Below, one piece after another: positions 31,103-39,536 of a stretch of DNA of 64,000 bases (positions are counted from its first letter, which is position 1; each line of letters begins with the position of its first letter). Under the pieces are notes generated by a model. That model was not told the origin of the DNA. It saw nothing but the letters and a program-made list of their open reading frames with translations, and made no database searches. Source of the DNA: JAIOSM01 sp023143455 (lineage in GTDB: Bacteria > Desulfobacterota > Desulfobacteria > Desulfobacterales > Desulfobacteraceae). The position numbers were made by a program, and so were the translations under genes. The DNA lies in the NCBI GenBank assembly GCA_030632885.1, contig DAOVTW010000015.1, forward strand, positions 1 through 64,000, given 5' to 3'.

Positions 31103-34100
31103 TTATTCATAAGCTTTCTTGTATATTACATAATAGGCTAGAGGAATTACAATTAATGTGAACAAAGTGGAGGCAAAAAGCCCAAAAATCAATGCCCATG
31201 CCAAACCTGAAAATACCGGATCAAAAATAATGGGGAACGCTCCAATGGCAGTTGTCAATGCTGTTAATACTATGGGACGCATTCTGACAGCCCCGCTTTT
31301 AAGTATTGCATCTTTTAATTTATCTCCCTGACTCACTGAATCCTGTATAAACTCTATGAGCACCAAAGAATTTCTAATAACAATCCCGCCCAATGCAATC
31401 ATACCAATCATACTGGTGGCTGTGAAAAACACGGGATTACTGAATCCTCCGACATCCTGAGTAAAAAGATTTAAAATGAAAAACCCAGGCATGATTCCGA
31501 GAATTGTCAAGGGGATGGCCATCATGATCAGGGCAGGCATGAAATAAGACTTAGTAAAAACTACCAGGATAAGGTATGTCCCGATCAAAGCTGCTCCAAA
31601 GGCTATTCCCATATCTCTGAACACTCTGAGTGTAATTTTCCATTCTCCCTCTCCTGCCCATTGGGCATGTATACCTGAAGGCAAAGGATTGTTTTTCAAA
31701 ACTTTTTGCATATGTAATACAGCCTCACCTGGTGCTCTACCTGCTACTTCACCTAATACATAAACCACAGGTTCAAGATTTTTATGATATATCTGTTTGC
31801 GATAGGGTTTTTCCTTTAAATTCACAAGCTCTGCCAAAGAAATCATATGACCTGTTGAAGAGCGTATAGGGAGCTGACAGATAGCACTTATATCTGAACG
31901 TTTTTCCCGGGGCAGGATTACCTTTACCCATAAAGGATTTCTTTGTGTGCCAAGGTGAACAGTGGCAGGAGTGACTCCTTTAACCGCAGTATCCAGGGTT
32001 GAAAGAATTTGTGCGGTTTCAATGCCGTGAAGCGCAGCTTTTTCTCTGTCTACCTCAAAATCTATGCGGGCTTTGTCCTTTTCATTCACAATTTTGATAT
32101 CAGTGACAAAGGGTTCATTTTTCAAAATATCTTTGATATACTCTGCACCATCCAAAAGTTCTTGATAAGTCTTTTCGGCAGATCCTGATATCTCAATCAC
32201 AATAGTTGACAAAACAGGCGGGCCAGGCGGGACTTCCACAAGTTGAATATCTGCCTGGTTTTCATAAGCTATTTTTTCAAGATCTTTGCGCAGCCTGAGC
32301 AAGATGGCATGGCTTTGTTGTTTTCTCAAGGCCTTATCTGCAAGATTAATTCGGATATCAGCCAAATGGCTGCCCTGGCGCATAAAATAATGCCGCACCA
32401 TGCCATTAAAATCCATGGGAGAAGAAATCCCAGTATAGGATGTAACATCTGTTACTTCACTAACTTTTTGCAAGTAATCCTCAAACAACATCACAACCCT
32501 ATTGGTATGTTCCAAAGTTGTCCCCTCTGGCATATCAATTACTATCTGAAATTCGTTTTTATTATCAAAAGGTAAAAGCTTTAATGGTACCAGTTTGAAT
32601 AACACCAGAGAACATGATCCTAAAAGCAGAAACCCAATGGTAAAGAAAAGAAACTTACGATATTTTGGGTTTTCAAGAAATGGTACCAGAACAAATTTAT
32701 ATATCTTTGATAAAGACACTTTTGACTTTTTGAGACTTTTTGTTCTGACTTTCGGTTTCTTCAAGAGTTTAAATGATATCCAGGGAACTATGGTCAAGGC
32801 GCATAAAGTCGAAAACGTAACAGTCAATGGCACATTCACTGCCATGGGTGCCATATATGGTCCCATCATTCCTGTAATAAAAAACAACGGGGTAAAACAA
32901 ACAATAATGGCAATGGTAGACATGATCACTGGTGGCAGCACTTCGTTTATCGCATAAAGAGTGGCATTAAAAGGTTCTAATATGCCTTGCCTTATATGGC
33001 GCTGGATATTATCCACATTGGTTATTGGGTCATCTACCACAAGCCCTAAAGAAAGAATCAAGGCAAAAAGTGTAACTCGGTTAATGGTGTATCCAAAAAT
33101 ATAATTAACAAAAAGAGCCAGGGAAAAAGATACGGGTACAGCCAGGGCTACAATAACTGCTTCACGCCATCCTAAAGCAATGGCTAAGAGTATGACAACT
33201 GACACTATTGCAAATCCTAATGATCCTAAAAGCCCGTTAACTTTGTCCTGGGAAGTTTTGCCGTAATTTCGTGTTACATGGACATATACAGAGTCTGGAA
33301 TCAAAGTGTCCTTCATTTTTTCCATTGCATTTAAAATTGCATTGGATACCTTAACTGCATTGGTTCCTTTTTTCTTGGACAATGCAATACTAACAGCAGG
33401 GAAATGTTTTCCCTGAAGGTGATCCATTTGAATATCTTTTAGTACCTGATTGGAAAAACCAATTCTGGTGTAGGAAGCTGTTTCTTCAGGACCATCAATT
33501 ACATTTGCCACATCATCTAAAAATACTGGTCTAAAATGACCACCACCTACAACAAGGGATTTCACCTCATCAACAGACATTAAAAAAGAAGAGCTTGTCA
33601 GCGCAATCTCCTGGTTTCCTTTATCAATGGTGCCCGCATTTACTGATACATCTGCCCCTTTAAGAGCTTTGGTGATATCCATTGCCGTGACCTTGAATCC
33701 CTTCATTCGCTCTGGATCAAGCTCCACTCTCACTTCCCGTTTTCTACCACCAATTATGGAAGACCTTGAGATATCTTCAAGTCGGGAGAGTCTTGTGCTC
33801 ACTTCTTCGCCTATCCTTCTCAGTTCATGATCATTATAGCGGTCAGAATAAAGGGTTAAATTTACAATGGATACATCATCAATTTCCACAGGCTTGACCA
33901 CCCATTCCGATACAATGGGAGGAACTCTGTCAATATTCATCTGGATTTTATTATGAAGTTTCACTAAGGAATTTTCCCGGTCTTCCCCCACAAAGAACCG
34001 AACAGTTATTACAGCCCTTCCCCTCATAGACATAGAATATACATATTCCACACCATCAATTTCCCATAAAATTTGTTCCAGAGAGGTTGTAACCAACTTT

Positions 34101-34303
34101 TCTATTTCCTCGGGCATAGCACCAGGGGCACTCACATATACATCTGCCATTGGCACTACAATTTGAGGCTCTTCTTCTTTGGGAGTAGCCAATATGGCTG
34201 CGACTCCAAGACACAGAGATATTAATGCGAGCATTATAGAAAAATTGGATGTTAAAAAATACTTGACAATGCTTGAAACAATTCCAGCTTCCTGATCCTT
34301 CAT
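31103..34303 (-). CDS. RND efflux pump inner-membrane transporter (AcrB/HAE family)
   Basis: A 1066-residue proton-driven transporter. The typical order is one N-terminal helix (NFSIMLALISLCLGVAAIL), a large periplasmic loop, helices 2-6, an amphipathic segment, helix 7, a second periplasmic loop and helices 8-12. The proton-relay aspartates are in LGLVVDDPITNVDN. Length fits. The substrate range is unknown. The membrane-fusion partner is encoded 5 bp upstream on the same message; no outer-membrane TolC-type gene is in the window, so an unlinked TolC is likely used. Confidence 0.92.
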   Translation of the reverse strand: MKDQEAGIVSSIVKYFLTSNFSIMLALISLCLGVAAILATPKEEEPQIVVPMADVYVSAPGAMPEEIEKLVTTSLEQILWEIDGVEYVYSMSMRGRAVITVRFFVGEDRENSLVKLHNKIQMNIDRVPPIVSEWVVKPVEIDDVSIVNLTLYSDRYNDHELRRIGEEVSTRLSRLEDISRSSIIGGRKREVRVELDPERMKGFKVTAMDITKALKGADVSVNAGTIDKGNQEIALTSSSFLMSVDEVKSLVVGGGHFRPVFLDDVANVIDGPEETASYTRIGFSNQVLKDIQMDHLQGKHFPAVSIALSKKKGTNAVKVSNAILNAMEKMKDTLIPDSVYVHVTRNYGKTSQDKVNGLLGSLGFAIVSVVILLAIALGWREAVIVALAVPVSFSLALFVNYIFGYTINRVTLFALILSLGLVVDDPITNVDNIQRHIRQGILEPFNATLYAINEVLPPVIMSTIAIIVCFTPLFFITGMMGPYMAPMAVNVPLTVTFSTLCALTIVPWISFKLLKKPKVRTKSLKKSKVSLSKIYKFVLVPFLENPKYRKFLFFTIGFLLLGSCSLVLFKLVPLKLLPFDNKNEFQIVIDMPEGTTLEHTNRVVMLFEDYLQKVSEVTDVTSYTGISSPMDFNGMVRHYFMRQGSHLADIRINLADKALRKQQSHAILLRLRKDLEKIAYENQADIQLVEVPPGPPVLSTIVIEISGSAEKTYQELLDGAEYIKDILKNEPFVTDIKIVNEKDKARIDFEVDREKAALHGIETAQILSTLDTAVKGVTPATVHLGTQRNPLWVKVILPREKRSDISAICQLPIRSSTGHMISLAELVNLKEKPYRKQIYHKNLEPVVYVLGEVAGRAPGEAVLHMQKVLKNNPLPSGIHAQWAGEGEWKITLRVFRDMGIAFGAALIGTYLILVVFTKSYFMPALIMMAIPLTILGIMPGFFILNLFTQDVGGFSNPVFFTATSMIGMIALGGIVIRNSLVLIEFIQDSVSQGDKLKDAILKSGAVRMRPIVLTALTTAIGAFPIIFDPVFSGLAWALIFGLFASTLFTLIVIPLAYYVIYKKAYE

Positions 34304-34308
34304 TCTCT

Positions 34309-35421
34309 TTAGTACCCTATGATTTCATTGCCAGTCAGCCCGGACAGTACTTCAATCTTGTTTCCAAATCGTTTGCCGATTTTGATATAAACTGACTTCC
34401 AATGGTCATCTTTTCCTTTGATATAAACCAACTCAAGCTGACCTACTATCAATAGCGCTTCTTTTGGAATCAGAATAACTTCCTGCTCATTTACAGGAAT
34501 TAGAAGTCGACCAAACATGCCTGGATACAGACCCGGAACTTTTGGAAGAGTTGCCTTTACTAAAAAAGTTCTAGTATTAGGATCTGCATAGGGTACGATT
34601 TCTTCTATCACAGACGGAACTATTTTGCCTATGGTTTCAATACTGACATCAAAGGTTCCTCCCTGCCAGATTTTAAAAATCATCCCTTCTCTTACACTGG
34701 CTTCCAGCCGAAGAGACCCGCTTGTCTGCAATACTAAAAGTGGTTTTCCAGGAATCGCAATGTCCCCTGGGTCTGCGTTGCGATCTATAATCACGCCTGT
34801 TGCCGGAGCTTTGATAGTTGAGTACCCTAGGATAATCTGAGCTTCTTTGATGATCTGTTCTGCCTGCCTGATATTTGTTTTCGCAGCGAGAATCGTTTCC
34901 TGGGCATGTTCTAACATGGCTTTTGCTTTTAAAAAAGCAGCCTTGTCTATTTCTAATTGTTGGGAGGTCACAACACCTGAATCAAACAATTTTTTTGTTC
35001 GGTTAAATTCGGTTTTTGCCTGATTAAGACTAGCTCTGGCACCATCTTCAGATTTCACAGCCTGTTGGAAATTATTTTTTGTAAAGGCAAGCCCTTCCTT
35101 TGCTTTTTTTAATTGGGTCTGCTCATTTCTGGCATCCAAATGAATCAGTATATCACCTTTTTCAACCCTTGTGCCAGGAGTTACCATTATCCGCAAAATC
35201 TGTGCAGTGATCTGAGCCTCTACACTTGTCTTTGTTAAAGGGCGGACTGTTCCAACAGCCTCATAAGTATCAACAATTTTTTCTTTTTTAATATTCAGAG
35301 TGTTTTGAAAATCCTGCCTGCTTGAAAGGCTTTGATCAGTTATGCCAGGAGCAATTTTATCCTCGCCGCAAGAGAAACCGAATGGTAGAAATATTAAAAA
35401 AACTATCAGTATTTTTTTCAT
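34309..35421 (-). CDS. RND periplasmic adaptor (membrane fusion protein), lipoprotein
   Basis: A 370-residue HlyD/AcrA-type adaptor that bridges the inner-membrane pump and an outer-membrane channel. The N-terminus MKKILIVFLIFLPFGFSCG ends in a lipobox-like GFSC, so it is probably lipid-anchored. The order is a lipoyl-like half (VRPLTKTSVEAQITAQILRI), a coiled-coil hairpin (about 115-200, TQLKKAKEGLAFTKNNFQQAV... and LNQAKTEFNRTKKLFDSGVV), the second lipoyl half (STIKAPATGVIIDRNADPGD) and a beta-barrel. It is the first gene of the two-gene pump operon. Confidence 0.92.
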   Translation of the reverse strand: MKKILIVFLIFLPFGFSCGEDKIAPGITDQSLSSRQDFQNTLNIKKEKIVDTYEAVGTVRPLTKTSVEAQITAQILRIMVTPGTRVEKGDILIHLDARNEQTQLKKAKEGLAFTKNNFQQAVKSEDGARASLNQAKTEFNRTKKLFDSGVVTSQQLEIDKAAFLKAKAMLEHAQETILAAKTNIRQAEQIIKEAQIILGYSTIKAPATGVIIDRNADPGDIAIPGKPLLVLQTSGSLRLEASVREGMIFKIWQGGTFDVSIETIGKIVPSVIEEIVPYADPNTRTFLVKATLPKVPGLYPGMFGRLLIPVNEQEVILIPKEALLIVGQLELVYIKGKDDHWKSVYIKIGKRFGNKIEVLSGLTGNEIIGY

Positions 35422-35477
35422 GGCATACTCTTTAATAGCATTTTAATGAAGTATTAAAACCATAGAAAAGGAACCCG

Positions 35478-36230
35478 CTATTCCTTTATTTTCACCTGCC
35501 TCTGCTGAATGTATCCATTCTTTAAAGCAGTATATGGATCAATTGCACCTTTTCTTAAAGTATTGTAATCATCTATCCTGTATGATGTAGAATTAATTGA
35601 ATATAAAACTTTTGATCCTATTACTACTTCAGGTGCGTCTACATAATTTAAAGGATAGAGCAGAGAGTCACCTACCATTCCAAGCGTGTCCCTTAATGTA
35701 GATGGTCCTAAAAATGGCCAGACAATATAAATACCCTCACCAACATGATATTTCCCCAAAGTCTGCCCAAAGTCTTCATCAGAAATTTGAAGATCTAAGG
35801 CCTCCTGAGCGACCTGACCAAGGCCTAATCCCCCCGCCGTAGTGTTAATGAAAAAAATCCCGACCTCGGTTCCAGCACCTTTAAAATCTCCCTGCAAGAG
35901 GTTATTAATAAATCGTATTGGGAAAAAAAGATTTGTGAAAAAATTACCCACACAAGAACGAATTTCATCAGGAACTACAAACTTATATCCGTTTGCAGCC
36001 GGCTCTATAAACCAATTATACATTTTATCATTAAATTTAAAGACTCCATAGTTGTACCAATACAGAGGATCTGCCACCTGGGTCTGTTCATTTTTCTCTT
36101 CATACTCATCCATTAATTCAGAAAATTCTTCAGGCTCTTCTGAAAATGCAATTGATGGAGAAATTATAGCTGAAAAACAACAAAAAATAATTACAAAAAG
36201 AATGGGTACTATAATTTTCGGATTTTTCAT
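35478..36230 (-). CDS. mlaA: MlaA-family outer-membrane phospholipid-trafficking protein
   Basis: A 250-residue VacJ/MlaA protein with DPLYWYNYGVFKFNDKMYNWFIEPAANGYKFVVP, RFINNLLQGDFKGAGTEVGIFFINTTAGGLG and GPSTLRDTLG, all hallmark segments. MlaA removes phospholipids from the outer leaflet of the outer membrane and passes them to MlaC. The N-terminal signal (MKNPKII...PSIAFS) lacks a proper lipobox: the Cys pair in IIFCCFSA is preceded by Phe, so the protein may be cleaved by signal peptidase I instead of being a lipoprotein. It overlaps mlaC by 4 bp and is the last gene of the mlaEFDCA cluster. Confidence 0.92.
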   Translation of the reverse strand: MKNPKIIVPILFVIIFCCFSAIISPSIAFSEEPEEFSELMDEYEEKNEQTQVADPLYWYNYGVFKFNDKMYNWFIEPAANGYKFVVPDEIRSCVGNFFTNLFFPIRFINNLLQGDFKGAGTEVGIFFINTTAGGLGLGQVAQEALDLQISDEDFGQTLGKYHVGEGIYIVWPFLGPSTLRDTLGMVGDSLLYPLNYVDAPEVVIGSKVLYSINSTSYRIDDYNTLRKGAIDPYTALKNGYIQQRQVKIKE

Positions 36231-36838
36231 TTTTCTACCTTGGTTTTTAGCTCGCTAATTATTATTTCAGGAGACACCTTTGATTTTTGTTTATATGTAT
36301 CTCTATAGTTTGCTATCAAGCTCACTCCCTCTATTAATATGTCATAAATTTTCCAGTTGTTTGATTCTTTGCTCATCATTCTGTAAACCACAGGCGTTTT
36401 AACATCATTATTATGCAACAAAGTGTATACATCGGATCGTTTTGATTTTGTTTTCAAATTAATTGCTTTTACATAATCTACTTTGATACCATTTAAATCC
36501 TTACCTCTAATTTTGCTTAAGTAGACATTTGTTACAAGCTTTGAAAAATATTTTGAAAACTCATCTTTCTGGCTTGAAGAAAACCTTTTCCAATTGTGCC
36601 CCAAAGCAAGCATGGATACTATTTTAAAATCAAAACTTGAGCTTAGTTTTGCATGAATTTCATTTTGCTGTTCTTTTTCAGTCTTATTTTTAAAAGAAGA
36701 ACTTTTAAGTATTGAAAGTATTTCATCAAAATTTTCTTGTACACTAGTCATGGGAGATGTTTCAGCAAAACAAATCATTGATATGAAAACAAATATCAAT
36801 AAATATGCTGATATTAAATATTTTTTCTTGATTTTCAT
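36227..36838 (-). CDS. mlaC: MlaC-family periplasmic phospholipid-binding protein
   Basis: A 203-residue exported protein (signal MKIKKKYLISAYLLIFVFISMICFA) of the Ttg2/MlaC fold, with SFDFKIVSMLALGHNWKRFSSSQKDEFSKYFSKLV and NWKIYDILIEGVSLIANYRD, the conserved C-terminal block. It ferries phospholipid between MlaA and the MlaFED complex. The order D-C-A and the tight spacing (21 bp after mlaD, 4-bp overlap with mlaA) indicate one operon. Confidence 0.92.
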   Translation of the reverse strand: MKIKKKYLISAYLLIFVFISMICFAETSPMTSVQENFDEILSILKSSSFKNKTEKEQQNEIHAKLSSSFDFKIVSMLALGHNWKRFSSSQKDEFSKYFSKLVTNVYLSKIRGKDLNGIKVDYVKAINLKTKSKRSDVYTLLHNNDVKTPVVYRMMSKESNNWKIYDILIEGVSLIANYRDTYKQKSKVSPEIIISELKTKVEK

Positions 36839-36859
36839 TATTTTTCCCCCTTATTTGGT

Positions 36860-37315
36860 TTATTGTTTTTCATCGGCATTAAAAATATATTTCCTTACCA
36901 AAGATTCTAAATCAACAGACGATTCAGTATTAAAAATAGTCTCGCCTGGTTTAAGAATAATTTCAGAACCGCCAGGAGATAAATCAATATACTTATCTCC
37001 AATAATACCTGTTGTTTTTACCGATGCAATAACATCTTCTGACAATTCAACATTCTTCAGTATAGAAAGTTCAACCTTTGCAATCAATTGCTCAGTATCT
37101 AAAGAGATTGAAGCTACCTGACCGATTTCAACCCCTGCCATCTCAACATCTGAGCCATTGTTCAAGCCAGAAACCGATGTAAAATATGCATATACAGAAT
37201 ATCTGTCATTCTTAAACAAGTTTAATTCACCAAGTGTGACAATAAGATAACCTGAGCAAATAATACCAAGGATGACAAAAATACCCACATAAAGTTCTGC
37301 TGTTCCTTTTTTCAT
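36860..37315 (-). CDS. mlaD: MlaD (MCE-domain) protein
   Basis: A 151-residue protein with one N-terminal membrane anchor (YVGIFVILGIICSGYLIVTLG) and a single MCE domain (YSVYAYFTSVSGLNNGSDVEMAGVEIGQV...GIIGDKYIDLSPGG). MlaD forms a hexameric periplasmic ring on the MlaFE transporter that carries phospholipids. Length is typical. Confidence 0.93.
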   Translation of the reverse strand: MKKGTAELYVGIFVILGIICSGYLIVTLGELNLFKNDRYSVYAYFTSVSGLNNGSDVEMAGVEIGQVASISLDTEQLIAKVELSILKNVELSEDVIASVKTTGIIGDKYIDLSPGGSEIILKPGETIFNTESSVDLESLVRKYIFNADEKQ

Positions 37316-37349
37316 TTATACTATCCTTTTTGTCTTATTTTGCACAATA

Positions 37350-38093
37350 TTAGATTATTTCTTTTTCTATAATAAAAGATCTTACAGCTTGGTTGGTTGA
37401 ATTCATTATCATATCCCGATCTCCTTCAAAAACAATTTTTCCGTTTTCAAGCATGGCAATTCTTTGAGCAATATCAAATACCTCAGGTATTTCATGACTT
37501 ACCACAATAGCTGTAAATCCAAATTTTTTCTGATATTCTTTTATCATTGAATGAACACTTTTCTTTCTCACAGGATCAAGCCCTGTTGTAGGTTCATCAA
37601 AAAGAACAACATCAGGATCAACAACTAATGCTCTTGCAAGTGCCACCCTTTTTTGCATGCCACCGGAAAGCTCAGAAGGAAATTTTTCATCTGTCCCATC
37701 AATTTCAAGCTGACTCATCCTCAATTTCACTTTTTCTTTTATTATTTCTTTAGAAAAAGACGACTTTTCCATGAGAGGCAATGCAATATTATCAAAAATA
37801 TTTAAAGAATCAAAAAGAGCATTGCTTTGAAACATATAACTCAATTTATTTTTAAATACTTTTTTTTCTATTTTATTTAAACTTGAAAGAGCTTTCCCTG
37901 ATATCAATATTTCACCCGAATCCTGATTCATAAGACCTATAATATGTTTCAAAAGAACAGATTTACCACACCCGCTTTTCCCGATCACTACTGTAATCTC
38001 ACCCCTATATATTGAAAGGTTTACGCCTTGCATTACATGGTTTGTATCAAAGCTCTTTTTCACATCAATAAATTGGATAAAAGGGTCAGTCAT
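37350..38093 (-). CDS. mlaF: MlaF phospholipid-transport ATPase
   Basis: A 247-residue ABC ATPase: Walker A GKSGCGKSVLLKHI, signature ELSGGMQKRVALARAL, Walker B VVLFDEPTTGLDPVRK, H-loop VVSHE. The SVLLKH variant is characteristic of the Mla/Mce ATPases. It starts 10 bp after mlaE. Confidence 0.94.
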   Translation of the reverse strand: MTDPFIQFIDVKKSFDTNHVMQGVNLSIYRGEITVVIGKSGCGKSVLLKHIIGLMNQDSGEILISGKALSSLNKIEKKVFKNKLSYMFQSNALFDSLNIFDNIALPLMEKSSFSKEIIKEKVKLRMSQLEIDGTDEKFPSELSGGMQKRVALARALVVDPDVVLFDEPTTGLDPVRKKSVHSMIKEYQKKFGFTAIVVSHEIPEVFDIAQRIAMLENGKIVFEGDRDMIMNSTNQAVRSFIIEKEII

Positions 38094-38103
38094 AAAATCA
38101 ACT

Positions 38104-38895
38104 CTACATAAGGATATAAGTTATAATATAATCAAAAACTAATATGAGAACACAGGATGTAACAACAGCATTGGTGGTGGAAAGGCTAACTCCTCTTGCA
38201 CCATGTTCGCCCCCTGTATTTAAGTGTGTATAATATCCCTGAAAGCAACAGACAGTTGTTACAATAATTGCAAAAACAAAGGATTTAATAAAGCCTGCTG
38301 TAACATCTTCCATGAGCACACTCTGTACAACTTTTTGTGCATAAATGCCTTTATTGGAATTTGTCATTAATGCTCCAGATAAATATCCGCCAAAAATCCC
38401 AATTACATCAAATAATGCAGTAAGCAAAGGGAAACTGATAAGTGCTGCAACTATTCTGGGACTGAATAAATATTTTATCGGGCTGATATCCATCGTTTCA
38501 AGGGCATCTATTTGTTCTGATATGCGCATAACACCAATCTCTGCAGCAATCGCAGAACCAGCTCTCGCGGTTATCATAAAGCCTGCAAGCACAGGTCCAA
38601 GTTCACGAATCAGGCTTAAAGCAACAACAGAACCAAGCATTCCTTCTGAACCAAATTTAGAAAGTGTATAATATCCCTGTAACCCAAGAACCATGCCTGT
38701 AAAAAGTCCGGTAAGGATAATTACAAGCATTGATTTAGCGCCTATAAACCAAATATGTTCAAGTATTTTATTGAACTGAAAAGGCAATAAGAATATATTA
38801 ATGATTCCTGCAACAAGGAATATAATAATTCTGCCAACACTTTCAATAAAGTGAATAGACAAAAATCCAATATTTTCTATATATTCTCTTACCAT
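38104..38895 (-). CDS. mlaE: MlaE phospholipid-transport permease
   Basis: A 263-residue integral membrane protein of the MlaE/YrbE family, with five or six hydrophobic segments and the conserved ELGPVLAGFMITARAGSAIAAEIG block (two halves, before and after ITARAG) followed by RISEQIDALETMDISP. It is the first gene of mlaEFDCA. It is divergent from the RHH-like gene with a 164-bp gap. Confidence 0.94.
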   Translation of the reverse strand: MVREYIENIGFLSIHFIESVGRIIIFLVAGIINIFLLPFQFNKILEHIWFIGAKSMLVIILTGLFTGMVLGLQGYYTLSKFGSEGMLGSVVALSLIRELGPVLAGFMITARAGSAIAAEIGVMRISEQIDALETMDISPIKYLFSPRIVAALISFPLLTALFDVIGIFGGYLSGALMTNSNKGIYAQKVVQSVLMEDVTAGFIKSFVFAIIVTTVCCFQGYYTHLNTGGEHGARGVSLSTTNAVVTSCVLILVFDYIITYILM

Positions 38896-38967
38896 GATTT
38901 TTTATACTCAGTTTTTCAAAATAATTCAAGCTATTCCTCAATCTATGCATTATCTTTAAAAATACTG

Positions 38968-39017
38968 TTGACACGGTCTCATATTTATTATACGTAACAG
39001 AATATCCATACGTATCA
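38968..39017 (+). promoter_or_regulatory. Possible promoter and paired operator for the RHH-activase operon
   Basis: TTGACA at 38968-38973 is followed by an AT-rich stretch with TATACG at 38989-38994 (spacer 15, weak). ATACGTAACA (38990-38999) and ATACGTATCA (39008-39017) are a direct repeat with an 18-bp period, each with the palindromic core TACGTA. Ribbon-helix-helix regulators commonly bind such paired short repeats. Confidence 0.45.
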
Positions 39018-39059
39018 TAAATATTATACATAATTTTAACTTAATACATAGGTTTTAAT

Positions 39060-39536
39060 ATGGCACAGAAAGTTACTTTGAGCATTCCTGATATGCTCTA
39101 TGAAAAGCTTAGCAAATGGCGTGAATCTTTCAATCTATCTAAAATGTTTCAGGATGCACTCCTTGAAGCTATACAAAAAAAGGAAGAATTTCAGAAAAGA
39201 ATTAAGCAGGATTTTGACATGTCTGAAATTATTGAAAGACTTAAAATAGAAAAATTTGAATCTGAAAAAAATTATCTGGAGATGGGGCTGCATAAAGGCC
39301 TGGAATGGGCAAAAAGAGCCCATTATGAGGACCTTGTTTATGCTGTTGGCTTTGAAGAAACACATAATATCATTAAAGATAATAAGTTTAACTATTATTT
39401 TAATGAAATATTTAATTCAGATCATCTCATCAATTTTTCCCAAGAAAATCTAAATCAATATGCAAAAAAATTTTTAGACGGATGGTGCAAAGGGGTGTCT
39501 GACTTTTATAATGAAGTTGTGGAGAAATTATCATAA
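39060..39536 (+). CDS. Ribbon-helix-helix-like protein of unknown function
   Basis: A 158-residue soluble protein. The first ~45 residues (AQKVTLSIPDMLYEKLSKWRESFNLSKMFQDALLEAI) look like a ribbon-helix-helix DNA-binding fold: a short beta strand followed by two helices. The rest is helical and charged (EEFQKRIKQDFDMSEIIERL) with a tail rich in aromatic residues. Its TAA shares the last A with the ATG of the activase gene (TAATG), so the two are coupled. An autoregulatory or activase-specific regulator is a reasonable inference. Confidence 0.65.
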   Translation: MAQKVTLSIPDMLYEKLSKWRESFNLSKMFQDALLEAIQKKEEFQKRIKQDFDMSEIIERLKIEKFESEKNYLEMGLHKGLEWAKRAHYEDLVYAVGFEETHNIIKDNKFNYYFNEIFNSDHLINFSQENLNQYAKKFLDGWCKGVSDFYNEVVEKLS

